This document shows positions 10,344-21,851 of a DNA stretch of 63,254 nucleotides, piece after piece. This DNA is from Candidatus Peregrinibacteria bacterium. Its GTDB lineage: Bacteria > Patescibacteriota > Gracilibacteria > UBA1369 > PNNO01. Within the stretch, counting starts at the first letter, position 1, and the number at the start of each line of letters is the position of its first letter. The stretch is taken from the NCBI GenBank assembly GCA_016928915.1, contig JAFGJT010000004.1, positions 1 through 63,254 on the forward strand. Reading direction: 5' to 3'. A model generated the notes under the pieces. It was not told the origin of the DNA and searched no databases. It saw only the letters and a program-made list of their open reading frames with translations. The position numbers and the translations under genes were made by a program.

Positions 10344-10357
10344 GCCCGCCAAAGCGG
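10344..10357. repeat. GC-rich mini-palindrome downstream of tRNA-Val
   Basis: cccgc-caaa-gcggg, with a 5-bp stem and 4-nt loop, stands out in AT-rich surroundings. A close relative (ccccgcc-aa-ggcgggg) lies at 60565-60580. It could be part of a tRNA terminator, though no T-run follows. Confidence 0.4.
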
Positions 10358-10363
10358 GAAGTA

Positions 10364-10439
10364 TGGTGGGCGCTTAAGGATTCGAACCTTAGACCCTCTC
10401 GGTGTAAGCGAGATGCTCTACCAACTGAGCTAAGCGCCC
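10364..10439 (-). tRNA. tRNA-Val (anticodon TAC)
   Basis: A 76-nt cloverleaf on the minus strand. Acceptor stem gggcgct/agcgccc, D arm with gctcagttggtagagc, anticodon loop cttacac giving TAC (reads GTA), T arm ggttcgaatcc. The 3' CCA is encoded in the DNA. A promoter-like pair lies just upstream at 10454-10482. Confidence 0.97.
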
Positions 10440-10453
10440 TTACGGCTTTTTCA

Positions 10454-10482
10454 TTTTTACCATTTTTGAAATTTATTTGCAA
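10454..10482 (-). promoter_or_regulatory. Possible tRNA-Val promoter
   Basis: On the minus strand TTGCAA (10477-10482) and TAAAAA (10454-10459) have a 17-nt spacer. The predicted start near 10447 is 8 nt before the tRNA 5' end at 10439. Confidence 0.45.
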
Positions 10483-10487
10483 TAAAA

Positions 10488-10525
10488 AATAAAAAAATGA
10501 CAGCCGGATATTAAACCAGCTGTCA
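10488..10525 (-). terminator. Intrinsic terminator of the repeat-rich secreted protein gene
   Basis: On the minus strand tgacagc (10519-10525) pairs with gctgtca (10498-10504), followed directly by a run of seven T (10491-10497). It sits 26 nt after the stop codon of the gene at 10551-11318. Confidence 0.85.
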
Positions 10526-10550
10526 CATGTCAATTGTTAAACGTTTTAAA

Positions 10551-11318
10551 TTATCTTCCCCACCAGTATCCGTTGTGATACGAGCCAAAATGAAATCCTC
10601 TGTAAACGCATTTTTGGTATCTTGAGTCGCACGTCGGCCATCCCATATAATAATTGTTTACTACATAGTTAACCCAGTAGTTCCATGTGTTGCCGCGGTT
10701 TCTTGAATAATTATTATCACCGGCATTATAATCCGGGTCGTATTCGTTTCGGGGATATCGTTCCTTCTTTTCCCAGCAATGTGTGTTATCGTAGCATTCG
10801 TCGTAAATAACCCAGCAATAATCGCCGGCGCAGTAATCGCGATAGTTTTTTATGAATTTATCACTGTATTTATCATCGGAACTTGTTATTTGCGAGTCGC
10901 TTGAAGAGCTGCCGCTTCCGAAATAGTCGGATGCGCTTGAAGTGGTAACATCGCTGTTGTTATAACCGCTTGAGCTGCTGTTTCCGAAATAATCGGATGC
11001 GCTTGAGGTGGTAACATCGCTGTTATTGTAACCGCTTGAGCTGCTGCTTCCGAAATAATCGGATGCGCTTGAAGTGGTCACATCGCTGTTGTTGTAACCG
11101 CTGGTTGTGCTTGATCCGAAATAATCATCCGCGCTTGTAGTGGTCACATCATTATCATTACCGGAGTTGCGGTTTCCCGGGTTGATTAGGTAATAGCATT
11201 CACCCATTTGCGGTTCGCCGTAATGATAGCGCCAGTCGCAGTCCAGATAATCGGCATGTGCTGTGAATACAGGCATTAATATGGCTGCAGCAAGCACACA
11301 TAAAGCTAACTTTTTCAT
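10551..11318 (-). CDS. Secreted cysteine-containing protein with 22-residue tandem repeats
   Basis: 255 residues. It has a clear signal peptide (KKLALCVLAAAILMPVFTAHA, cleavage after AHA near residue 22). The mature part has a short Cys-containing segment, then four Ser/Thr/Asn/Tyr-rich repeats of 22 residues with a DYFG core, then a Cys/Tyr/Trp-rich C-terminal region. The mature protein has eight cysteines in and around the repeats (two before, six after), an even number compatible with disulfides. No known family is recognised. Low-complexity repeats and export suggest a surface or adhesive protein, which is an inference. It is a single-gene unit with its own terminator. Confidence 0.85.
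   Translation of the reverse strand: MKKLALCVLAAAILMPVFTAHADYLDCDWRYHYGEPQMGECYYLINPGNRNSGNDNDVTTTSADDYFGSSTTSGYNNSDVTTSSASDYFGSSSSSGYNNSDVTTSSASDYFGNSSSSGYNNSDVTTSSASDYFGSGSSSSDSQITSSDDKYSDKFIKNYRDYCAGDYCWVIYDECYDNTHCWEKKERYPRNEYDPDYNAGDNNYSRNRGNTWNYWVNYVVNNYYMGWPTCDSRYQKCVYRGFHFGSYHNGYWWGR
10906..11157 (-). repeat. Four 66-bp in-frame tandem repeats
   Basis: The core 'ccgaaataatcgg' recurs at exactly 66-bp spacing (near 10917, 10983, 11049, 11115). Two inner copies are nearly identical at the nucleotide level, and the copy nearest the gene start is more diverged. This points to recent expansion or contraction by slippage or recombination within the gene. Confidence 0.9.
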
Positions 11319-11529
11319 ATCAAAATTGGTTAATTATCATTTAAAGATAATCTTATAACATATAAATCATTACTTTACAAGAGGAAATTTTATTTTTTAA
11401 TATTTAGTAAAAATGCGAAGAATGAACCCTCTAAAATGCAGGGGGTGGTGGCTGGATATAAATGAGATATAAATGCGGAAGAACGCGGGCTCCATGCCCG
11501 CTGGGTAGCTCGCTTTAAAGCGAGCTATA
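11319..11529. other. Intergenic region with two hairpins after tRNA-Leu(GAG)
   Basis: No gene is seen. Next to the tRNA 3' end is the perfect 22-bp palindrome at 11506-11527 (tagctcgcttt/aaagcgagcta), preceded by gcgggc-tccat-gcccgc (11485-11501). They may form the tRNA's terminator on the minus strand, although a T-run is missing. The rest is plain AT-rich sequence and should contain the promoter region of the secreted repeat protein. Confidence 0.6.
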
Positions 11530-11616
11530 TGGTGGGCAAGAGAGGACTCGAACCTCCACGACCTATCGGCCGCCAGCCCCTCAAGCTGGTGCGTCTACCA
11601 ATTCCGCCACTTGCCC
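11530..11616 (-). tRNA. tRNA-Leu (anticodon GAG)
   Basis: 87 nt with a long variable arm typical of class II tRNAs. Acceptor gggcaag/cttgccc, D arm ggcggaattggtagacgc, anticodon stem ccagc/gctgg enclosing loop ttgaggg, so anticodon GAG (reads CTC). T arm ggaggttcgagtcctc. The 3' CCA is encoded. Confidence 0.96.
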
Positions 11617-11731
11617 GTATGATTATAAAGGTTTGCAAGTACTTATTTTATTGAAAAATCATTAAAAAACAAGGTCTGGGAAAAAGTTATAAAAAATGGT
11701 ACAATTTATAGATAAAATTAAATAAAATCCA

Positions 11732-14619
<2,888 letters not shown>

Positions 14620-14722
14620 TTAATGATGAGGTGATTTGCCATGCATAAAATACTATAAATAAATTTGCAGAGAAAGTGATTTTAAATTAATGTGAGGACG
14701 ATACTATTTTTAACTTTTCTGT

Positions 14723-15688
14723 ATGATTTCAACGGAGCAGATCAAGGAACAATTGAATTTTTGTTTAAAAGGCACAAACTTTGTAAATCTGGGCGAAAAA
14801 TATGAGGGTAAAGTGCGCGATAATTACACTAAAGATGACAGAAGAATTATCATAGTTACAGACAGGCTTTCGGCTTTTGACAGAATTATTACAATGCTTC
14901 CGTTTAAAGGTCAGGTATTAAATCAGATGGCGCAGTTTTGGTTTAATCAGACTAAAGACATTATCGGCAATCACATGGTTGAATGCCCCGATCCTAATGT
15001 AATTGTAGGCGAGCAATGCACTTTAATGCCTGCGGAGATGATAATAAGGGGTTATATCACCGGTGTTACAAAAACTTCAGCCTGGTACAATTATGAACAT
15101 GGTGTGAGAAATTTTTGCGGCAATGTTTTGCCCGAAGGATTAAAAAAGAATCAGAAACTAGAAAAACCGATATTAACCCCGACAACAAAGGGTGAAGCGG
15201 GTGCTCATGATGAGAATTTGTCAAAAGATGAGTTTGTTTCACGCGGGATTATAAGCAAAGAAGATTTTGAAATAATGGAGGATGCCGCTTTTAAATTATA
15301 TGAAAGGGGAGTTCAAATAGCTGAAAAACAGGGGATTATTCTTGTGGATACAAAATATGAATTCGGAAAAACAAAAGACGGGAAAATAATTTTAATTGAC
15401 GAAATCCACACGCCGGATTCTTCACGCTTTTGGTTTGCGGATGAATATGAAAAGAGGCTTGCTTCAGGTGAAGAGCAGAAAAAAATTGACAAGGAGTATG
15501 TAAGAGAATGGCTTGCAAAAGAAGGTTTTTTGGGTGACGGCGAAATACCGGTTGTTCCGGATGATGTGCGTGTTGAAGGCACAAGGCGCTATATTGAGGC
15601 TTATGAACTTATTACAGGGCAGATTTTTAATGCCGAGATGGGCGATCCTCTGCCGAGAATTGAGAAGAATCTGCAAAAATATGTGTAA
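14723..15688 (+). CDS. purC: SAICAR synthetase (phosphoribosylaminoimidazole-succinocarboxamide synthase)
   Basis: 321 residues, of the longer yeast-like form rather than the ~240-residue E. coli form. Seen: 'GKVRDNY' at the ATP-binding strand, 'IIVTDRLSAFDRI', 'PAEMIIRGYITG', and 'LIDEIHTPDSSRFW' with the catalytic/metal residues. It joins aspartate to CAIR. purE follows after 43 nt and purB after that, giving a coherent set of three steps around CAIR, SAICAR and AICAR. No Shine-Dalgarno sequence precedes the ATG. Confidence 0.97.
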   Translation: MISTEQIKEQLNFCLKGTNFVNLGEKYEGKVRDNYTKDDRRIIIVTDRLSAFDRIITMLPFKGQVLNQMAQFWFNQTKDIIGNHMVECPDPNVIVGEQCTLMPAEMIIRGYITGVTKTSAWYNYEHGVRNFCGNVLPEGLKKNQKLEKPILTPTTKGEAGAHDENLSKDEFVSRGIISKEDFEIMEDAAFKLYERGVQIAEKQGIILVDTKYEFGKTKDGKIILIDEIHTPDSSRFWFADEYEKRLASGEEQKKIDKEYVREWLAKEGFLGDGEIPVVPDDVRVEGTRRYIEAYELITGQIFNAEMGDPLPRIEKNLQKYV

Positions 15689-15696
15689 TTAAATTT

Positions 15697-15731
15697 AAAC
15701 ATTTGACTTTTAACATTTAACAATTGACATC
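15697..15731 (+). repeat. Short ACATTTGAC/TTAACATTTAAC intergenic repeat, copy 1
   Basis: Between purC and purE the spacer consists largely of acatttgac, ttaacatttaac and aattgacat units. The same words recur at the purE/purB junction (16172-16204) and, inverted, after ileS (21852-21880). Confidence 0.6.
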
Positions 15732-16187
15732 ATGACAGTACCAATACTTTTAGGTTCGGAGTCAGATAAAGATTTTGCAAAAACCATTGAAGGTCATTTA
15801 ACCGAGTGGGGGATTAAACATGAAACAATAGTTGCTTCAGCCCACAAAGTGCCTGAAAAGGTTCTTGAAATTGTTCAGAAATTCAATAAATCAACTGAAC
15901 CTGTTTGTTATGTAACAATTGCAGGAAGATCAAACGGTTTGTCGGGTGTTGTTGCCGCAAACAGCGTTCATCCTGTAGTCGCATGTCCTCCTTTTAAAGA
16001 CAAAGATGATATGACCGTAAATCTTTTTTCAACAATTATGATGCCTTCCGATACGCCGGTTTTAACTGTTGTTGACCCGCAAAATGCGGCTATGGCTGTT
16101 ATCAGGATTCTTGCTAATAATGACCCGGATTTAAAAGCTAAAGTTGAAAAACATATTCAAAGCGTCAAGGAAACATTTGACAATTAA
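15732..16187 (+). CDS. purE: Class II PurE, AIR carboxylase (CO2-dependent)
   Basis: 151 residues. Seen: GSESDKDF at the start, SAHKVP (36-41) and AGRSNGLSGVVAANSVHPVVACPP (64-87). The last block matches class II PurE, the animal PAICS / Treponema type, where AGRSNGLGP...NT.YPVISCPP replaces the IAGAGGAAHLPGM of class I enzymes. Class II enzymes carboxylate AIR directly with CO2 and need no PurK; no purK is present here. The C-terminal residues ETFDN are encoded by one unit of the flanking repeat. purB starts 18 nt later. Confidence 0.9.
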   Translation: MTVPILLGSESDKDFAKTIEGHLTEWGIKHETIVASAHKVPEKVLEIVQKFNKSTEPVCYVTIAGRSNGLSGVVAANSVHPVVACPPFKDKDDMTVNLFSTIMMPSDTPVLTVVDPQNAAMAVIRILANNDPDLKAKVEKHIQSVKETFDN

Positions 16188-16204
16188 CATTTAACATTTG
16201 ACAC
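16172..16204 (+). repeat. ACATTTGAC/TTAACATTTAAC repeat, copy 2, running into the purE 3' end
   Basis: acatttgacaattaacatttaacatttgacac spans the last codons of purE, its stop (16185-16187) and the spacer to purB. Copy 1 is before purE. Confidence 0.6.
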
Positions 16205-16205
16205 A

Positions 16206-17567
16206 ATGATTGACCCTTTATTTTCACTTTCACCTCTGGACGGACGTTATTATGAGAAAGTGGATGAACTTAGAAATTATTTTTCAGAAGCGGGGCTTCA
16301 GAGATACAGAATTTTGGTTGAGGTGGAGTGGTTTATTTTTATCTGCAATGAAATTAAATTGCCGGGAACAAAAGTAATTGATGAATTGTTGGTTGATAGT
16401 TTAAGGGCCCTTTACACAACTTTTGACCTTATTGCGGCAAAAAGGATAAAGGACATTGAATCTATAACTAACCATGATGTAAAGGCTGTTGAGTATTATA
16501 TTAAAGAAACAATGAAAGGTACCGGCCTTGAGCCGTATTTTGAGTTCATTCATTTTGCCTGCACCTCTGAAGATATAAATAATACAGCTTATGCTTTAAT
16601 GCTGCAGGGGGCGATTTATAATGAAATTGTTCCGCTTTTAACCGGTGTGACTGAGAGCTTGTACAACCATGCGAAAATGTATAAATCCGTTTCAATGCTT
16701 GCGCGAACTCACGGGCAGCCTGCTTCTCCTACAACAATGGGGAAGGAATTTGTAAATGTAATTGATAGAATTAAACGACAAATAAATTCATTAAAAAGTA
16801 TCGAAATCAGAGCAAAATTTAATGGCGCCGTCGGCAATTACAATGCGCATTTTAGCGCTTATCCTAAAATAAACTGGGCAAATGAGAATAAAAAATTTAT
16901 ACAGTCTTTGGGCCTTGAATTTTCCGATTATTCAACTCAAATTGAATGCCATGACTATATGGCTGAACTTTTTGACGCATTAAAAAGAATTAATACAGTT
17001 TTATTGGATTTTGACCGCGATATTTGGATGTATATAAGTTTTGGTTATTTTAAACAAAAGGTTAAAGAAGGGGAAGTGGGTTCGTCAACAATGCCGCATA
17101 AAGTTAATCCGATTGATTTTGAAAACAGCGAAGGAAACCTTGGAATGGCAAATGCAATATTGTCACATTTTTCCGCAAAACTGCCGATTTCTCGAATGCA
17201 GCGGGATTTAAGTGATTCTACCGTTCTGCGAAATATCGGGATTGCTTTTGGATATTCAATGCTCGGATATAGAGGCCTGATCAAGGGTCTTTCAAAATTG
17301 ATTATAGACAAAGAAGCCCTAAAAGCCGATTTAAAAGACCAATGGGAGCTGCTTGCCGAACCGATCCAGACAGTTATGAGAAGATACAAGTTTAAAAATC
17401 CTTATGAAAAATTAAAAGAGCTTACCCGAGGCAAGAAGATTACAAAAAATGATATTCATAAGTTTTTGGAAAAATCCGGCCTGCCCAAAACTGAAATACA
17501 AAGATTAAAAAAAATATCGCCGGAGAATTACGTTGGAATTGCGGAAAAACTGGTTGAGAAATTTTAG
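16206..17567 (+). CDS. purB: Adenylosuccinate lyase
   Basis: 453 residues, close to the E. coli-type long PurB (456). It cleaves SAICAR to AICAR and adenylosuccinate to AMP. Seen: 'SPLDGRYYEKVDELRNYFSE' at the N-terminus, ACTSEDINNTAYA, ARTHGQPASPTTMGKEF with the catalytic His, and the signature GSSTMPHKVNPIDFENSEGN. It is the last gene of the purC-purE-purB set and is followed by an intrinsic terminator. Confidence 0.98.
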   Translation: MIDPLFSLSPLDGRYYEKVDELRNYFSEAGLQRYRILVEVEWFIFICNEIKLPGTKVIDELLVDSLRALYTTFDLIAAKRIKDIESITNHDVKAVEYYIKETMKGTGLEPYFEFIHFACTSEDINNTAYALMLQGAIYNEIVPLLTGVTESLYNHAKMYKSVSMLARTHGQPASPTTMGKEFVNVIDRIKRQINSLKSIEIRAKFNGAVGNYNAHFSAYPKINWANENKKFIQSLGLEFSDYSTQIECHDYMAELFDALKRINTVLLDFDRDIWMYISFGYFKQKVKEGEVGSSTMPHKVNPIDFENSEGNLGMANAILSHFSAKLPISRMQRDLSDSTVLRNIGIAFGYSMLGYRGLIKGLSKLIIDKEALKADLKDQWELLAEPIQTVMRRYKFKNPYEKLKELTRGKKITKNDIHKFLEKSGLPKTEIQRLKKISPENYVGIAEKLVEKF

Positions 17568-17573
17568 ATTTAG

Positions 17574-17607
17574 ACCCCTAATAGGATTGTTAGGGTTTTA
17601 TTTTTGT
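17574..17607 (+). terminator. Intrinsic terminator of the purC-purE-purB operon
   Basis: ccctaa (17576-17581) pairs with ttaggg (17590-17595), followed by ttttattttt. It lies 8 nt after the purB stop. Confidence 0.85.
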
Positions 17608-17640
17608 GATATAATATTATAATATATTTAAATACAATAT

Positions 17641-18570
17641 ATGAATTTAATTAGTTATTCAAAACTTATTTATTTAAAGGAAGGACCGGTTCCTTCATCT
17701 TCATCAGAATCAGCTGAACAGAAAGAATTAATAAAGTATTTTCCTTTTGTTGATAAATATTTAAAATATACTAAAAGCATTATTAGTAAAAGCAAATCAC
17801 ACCCTAACTATGAAAGAAGCAAAGAAAAAAAATATATCCCAATTTGGGTTAATCAACTAAACGAAAAATTTTTAAAAGAAATGTCCGTTCATTCGGAAAA
17901 AATATATAAATTATCAAAGATGCCATCTGATAAAGAGGTAATAAAACATATTGGTATTAATGGTTTTACTGAAATGGATCTAAAATCTATGATTAAAGAA
18001 ACCCCAAAATTACAGGATTATATTGAGACATCTAAAAGCTTTAATACAAATATTTCACACGCATGTTTAAAAGCAATATTAGATAATTCTAAGCTTATTT
18101 CAGGGCGGTTGGTTCATCATGAAGTTATGTTGTCCTCTCTGATAAAAGGAGCCGATATGATTAGTCTTAAATTAGAATTAGCTGATTTGATGTCTGCTTT
18201 AATGGACATTATTAATGCCACATACAAAACTTTAGTAAGCCATCGCCAATCTCATTTTGTGGTCATGAAAATATTTGCACAAAAAAAAGAAAAAAAAGAC
18301 ACTGGTGGTGAAAAAGGCCGTGAATTCCAAATGAGATTGAATTCATACAAATCTAAATATCAAAACTTTGAAAAACATAAACCTCATTATTTGAGTTTAA
18401 AATATAAACAAGGTGGTTTCCCGAAATTGAAAAATCTATTTGCGAATTATTATTACGGGATTAGCGATCCCTGGATTTATTTAGCTAATAAACCAAGCGT
18501 TTATTCAATGCCTTTACTTAGCGAAGCTTTAAAAATTATTACAAAAGAACAGTTGATATTTGAATTTTAA
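17641..18570 (+). CDS. Hypothetical Lys-rich protein, no recognised family
   Basis: 309 residues, Lys/Ser/Tyr-rich and mostly helical in character, with no signal peptide, no transmembrane helix and no motif I recognise. A Ser/Glu stretch occurs near residues 19-28. Residues 160-210 contain a His/Leu-rich helical region ('LVHHEVMLSSLIKGADMISLKLELADLMSAL'). Codon use is more AT-rich than its neighbours, consistent with either relaxed constraint or acquisition. Two TATAAT boxes lie upstream (17610-17615, 17618-17623) and a terminator precedes it, so it is an independent unit. Function unknown. Confidence 0.65.
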   Translation: MNLISYSKLIYLKEGPVPSSSSESAEQKELIKYFPFVDKYLKYTKSIISKSKSHPNYERSKEKKYIPIWVNQLNEKFLKEMSVHSEKIYKLSKMPSDKEVIKHIGINGFTEMDLKSMIKETPKLQDYIETSKSFNTNISHACLKAILDNSKLISGRLVHHEVMLSSLIKGADMISLKLELADLMSALMDIINATYKTLVSHRQSHFVVMKIFAQKKEKKDTGGEKGREFQMRLNSYKSKYQNFEKHKPHYLSLKYKQGGFPKLKNLFANYYYGISDPWIYLANKPSVYSMPLLSEALKIITKEQLIFEF

Positions 18571-18628
18571 AATGTTACAAGAGTTTGTTTCATTATGATT
18601 TTTTTGTTTTGTCAATCATTAAAACAAT

Positions 18629-18657
18629 TTGAATTTTGAATGTTTTTAGACTAATTT
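18629..18657 (+). promoter_or_regulatory. Possible ileS promoter
   Basis: TTGAAT (18629-18634) and TAATTT (18652-18657) with a 17-nt spacer, 32 nt before the ileS ATG. No T-box structure is visible in this short leader. Confidence 0.35.
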
Positions 18658-18688
18658 AAGTAAAGAAAAACTAAATTATTTTTTATAT

Positions 18689-21600
18689 ATGAAAAAAGAA
18701 AGACAGCAATTTAAGGATGTAAATCCAAAACAGTCCTTTCCCGAGCTTGAAAAGAAAATCCTTGATTACTGGGAGGAAAATGAGATTTTTGAACAGTCTG
18801 TTATACGAAGAAAAAACGCAAAAAAATATGTGTTTTTTGACGGACCTCCGTTTGCAAACGGTCTTCCGCATTACGGTCATATTCTGGCGAATGCCTTAAA
18901 AGACGCTGTTACAAGGTACTGGACCATGCGCGGCTACTATGTGCCGAGAACAAACGGCTGGGACTGCCATGGTCTTCCCGTAGAGTACGAAGTTGAAAAA
19001 GAGCTGCAGATAAACGGGCGTAAGGATATTGAAAAGCTTGGTGTTGAAAATTTTAACGATAAATGCCGAAGCAGTGTTTTTAGATATACCGGGGAATGGG
19101 AAAAACTTTTAAAGCGTATCGGACGCTGGGTTGATTTTACGCAAAGTTATGCGACTCTTGAGAATAAATATATGGAATCGATATGGTGGGTTTTTAAGCA
19201 GATTTGGGATAAAAAAATGATTTATCAGGGACATAAAAGCATGCATATCTGCCCCAGATGCGAGACCCCTCTTTCAAATTTTGAAGTCAGCCAGGGGTAT
19301 AAAGATGTAACCGATCTTTCAATTACCTGCAAATTTGAATTAAAGGATGAGCCGGGAACTTTTATTCTGGCTTGGACAACCACTCCGTGGACACTTCCCG
19401 GAAATGTGGCTCTTGCGGTTGGGCCTAATATTGAATATGTAAAAATAGAAGCTGAAACTAAAAATGGCAAAGAAAAATTTATTCTTGGTAAACCTCTTCT
19501 GGAAAAGGTTATGGGTGATATTCCGTATAAAATACTACAACCGGTCGCCGCTAAAGATCTTGAAGGCAGAGAATACGAGCCGTTGTTTGATTTTTACAAA
19601 AACAAACTTGATAAAAAGGCTTATTATATAATCGTGGAAGATTTTGTTTCAACCGAAGAAGGTACCGGGGTTGTGCATATTGCCCCGGCTTTTGGTGAAG
19701 ACGACTTAAACGCAGGTTTAAAACATGATTTGCCGGTTCTTCAGCATGTTAATCTGGACGGAACATTTAAAAAGGAGGTGACGGAATGGGAGGGGAAATT
19801 CGTAAAAGGTCAGGACCAGAATATAACCGAGTGGCTTGATGAAAAATTAAAGCTGTTTCACAAAGAAAATTACCGCCATTCGTATCCTCACTGCTGGAGG
19901 TGCGATACGCCGCTTCTTAATTATTCGACAAAATCATGGTTTATAAAAGTAACCGATATAAAAGAAAGGCTTCTAAAGAATAATGACAGAATCCATTGGC
20001 AGCCCGGTCATATTAAAGACGGGAGGTTTGGTAAATGGCTTGAGGGAGCTCGTGATTGGGCGATATCACGCAATCGTTTTTGGGGGTGTCCCATGCCAAT
20101 TTGGGAATGCACAGAATGCGGAGCTTTTAAATGCATAGGTTCGGTTGATGAATTGAAAAAGAATTCCCAGGAGGGCAAAATGCCTATGAGATCCAAAGAA
20201 ATAGACCTTCATAAACCGTATATCGATAAAATTGAGTTTAAATGTGAAAAGTGCGGAAAATCCATGAAAAGAATTCCCGACGTGCTTGACTGCTGGTTTG
20301 AAAGCGGATCAATGCCGTATGCACAGCTTCATTATCCTTTTGAAAACAAGGAAGAATTTGAAAGCAATTTCCCGGCACAGTTTATTGCGGAAGGTCTGGA
20401 TCAGACCCGCGGCTGGTTTTATACTCTTCATGTTTTATCAACAATTTTGTTTGATTCACCCGCTTTTGAAAATGTTATTGTTAACGGAATATTATTGGCT
20501 GCCGACGGTGAAAAACTTTCAAAACGCAAAAAGAATTATCCCGATCCCAATATGCTTTTTGATACAAGGGGAGTTGATGCGGTTAGGTTCTTTCTGTACC
20601 AGTCAACCGCGCCGCTCGCAGAAGATGTAAGATTTTCAGAGGCGCATGTTGATGAAATAATCAAGAAATTTATTCTTACAATATGGAATACATACAGTTT
20701 TTTTGTAACATATGCCAAAATTGATAAATGGACATCGGTTGCGGACATTACAAAATTTAAACCGAAGCATAAACTGGACCAGTGGATATTATCTGAACTG
20801 CATCAGCTTATTGAAGAATGCACCAAAGAGTTTGATAATTATAATTTAACAAAAGGCACGCGTCCGATGATTGAATTTGTTGATAATCTTTCAAACTGGT
20901 ATATCCGCAGAAGCCGCAGAAGGTTCTGGAAATCCGAGAATGACAGCGACAAAAAAGAAGCTTATCAGACTCTTTACATTGTGCTTAAGGAATTTTCAAA
21001 ACTCATTGCTCCTTTCACCCCTTTTATTGCGGAAGAAATATATCGGAATCTCGGCGGGTCGGAAGAGTCCGTGCATTTATGCGACTGGCCGAAAGCAAAT
21101 AAAAAATTAATAAAATCCGAACTTAATCTGGAAACCGCTGTTATAAGAAGAATTGTTAATCTTGGGCACAGTGTAAGGGCAAAAACCGGCATTAAAGTAA
21201 GGCAGCCTTTATTAAAGATTCAGGTAGGTCTGCCTGAAAAAGTAAATCCAAAGATTGTTAAAGACCAGTCAGAAGTTATTTGTGAGGAGCTTAATGTTAA
21301 AAAGCTGGAAATTTTAAAAGAGGTAGGTGAAGTTGTATCAAAGATACTTAAACCCGATGCAAGAAAACTCGGTCCAAAATACGGTAAAGATGTGCAAAAA
21401 ATTATTCAGCAGATAAAGTCGGGCCATTATGAAGAGATGGAAGACGGTAAAATACGGGTGGATGATTTTATTCTTGATTCTGATGAATTTGAAGTCGGTT
21501 ATGAGGGTAAAAAGGGTCTTGATGCGCAGGGTGAAGACGGGTACGTTGTTGTCCTCGATTCAACCATAACGCAGGATCTTAAATATGAGGGGTATGCAAG

Positions 21601-21847
21601 AGAAATTATAAGATCAATTCAGGAAATGCGAAAAAAAGCCGGATTTGACGTGTCTGACCGCATTTATCTTCAGGTCAAAACAGAAAAAGAACTTGCTGAT
21701 GCGATTACACAGAATGCCGATTATATTAAAAGGGAAACTCTTGCCATAGAGCTGCAGCAAGGCGGCGATTTTGAGTGTGATCTTGATGAAGAAATGGTAA
21801 TTGACGGAGTATCCGTAAAACTTGCTGTTCGAAAAGAGGAACAATAA
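18689..21847 (+). CDS. ileS: Isoleucyl-tRNA synthetase, archaeal/eukaryal-type
   Basis: 1052 residues. The class I signatures are FANGLPHYGH (residues 54-63, HIGH motif as HYGH) and EKLSKRKKNYPDP (about 607-619, KMSKS motif). The run 'SKRKKNYPDP' and the long C-terminal anticodon/junction region without the bacterial zinc tail are typical of type 2 IleRS found in archaea, eukaryotes and some bacteria; this type is associated with natural mupirocin tolerance. The CP1 editing domain with 'AWTTTPWTLPGNVALAVG' is present. The stop is followed by a copy of the ACATTTGAC-type repeat. Confidence 0.97.
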   Translation: MKKERQQFKDVNPKQSFPELEKKILDYWEENEIFEQSVIRRKNAKKYVFFDGPPFANGLPHYGHILANALKDAVTRYWTMRGYYVPRTNGWDCHGLPVEYEVEKELQINGRKDIEKLGVENFNDKCRSSVFRYTGEWEKLLKRIGRWVDFTQSYATLENKYMESIWWVFKQIWDKKMIYQGHKSMHICPRCETPLSNFEVSQGYKDVTDLSITCKFELKDEPGTFILAWTTTPWTLPGNVALAVGPNIEYVKIEAETKNGKEKFILGKPLLEKVMGDIPYKILQPVAAKDLEGREYEPLFDFYKNKLDKKAYYIIVEDFVSTEEGTGVVHIAPAFGEDDLNAGLKHDLPVLQHVNLDGTFKKEVTEWEGKFVKGQDQNITEWLDEKLKLFHKENYRHSYPHCWRCDTPLLNYSTKSWFIKVTDIKERLLKNNDRIHWQPGHIKDGRFGKWLEGARDWAISRNRFWGCPMPIWECTECGAFKCIGSVDELKKNSQEGKMPMRSKEIDLHKPYIDKIEFKCEKCGKSMKRIPDVLDCWFESGSMPYAQLHYPFENKEEFESNFPAQFIAEGLDQTRGWFYTLHVLSTILFDSPAFENVIVNGILLAADGEKLSKRKKNYPDPNMLFDTRGVDAVRFFLYQSTAPLAEDVRFSEAHVDEIIKKFILTIWNTYSFFVTYAKIDKWTSVADITKFKPKHKLDQWILSELHQLIEECTKEFDNYNLTKGTRPMIEFVDNLSNWYIRRSRRRFWKSENDSDKKEAYQTLYIVLKEFSKLIAPFTPFIAEEIYRNLGGSEESVHLCDWPKANKKLIKSELNLETAVIRRIVNLGHSVRAKTGIKVRQPLLKIQVGLPEKVNPKIVKDQSEVICEELNVKKLEILKEVGEVVSKILKPDARKLGPKYGKDVQKIIQQIKSGHYEEMEDGKIRVDDFILDSDEFEVGYEGKKGLDAQGEDGYVVVLDSTITQDLKYEGYAREIIRSIQEMRKKAGFDVSDRIYLQVKTEKELADAITQNADYIKRETLAIELQQGGDFECDLDEEMVIDGVSVKLAVRKEEQ

Positions 21848-21851
21848 ACTA

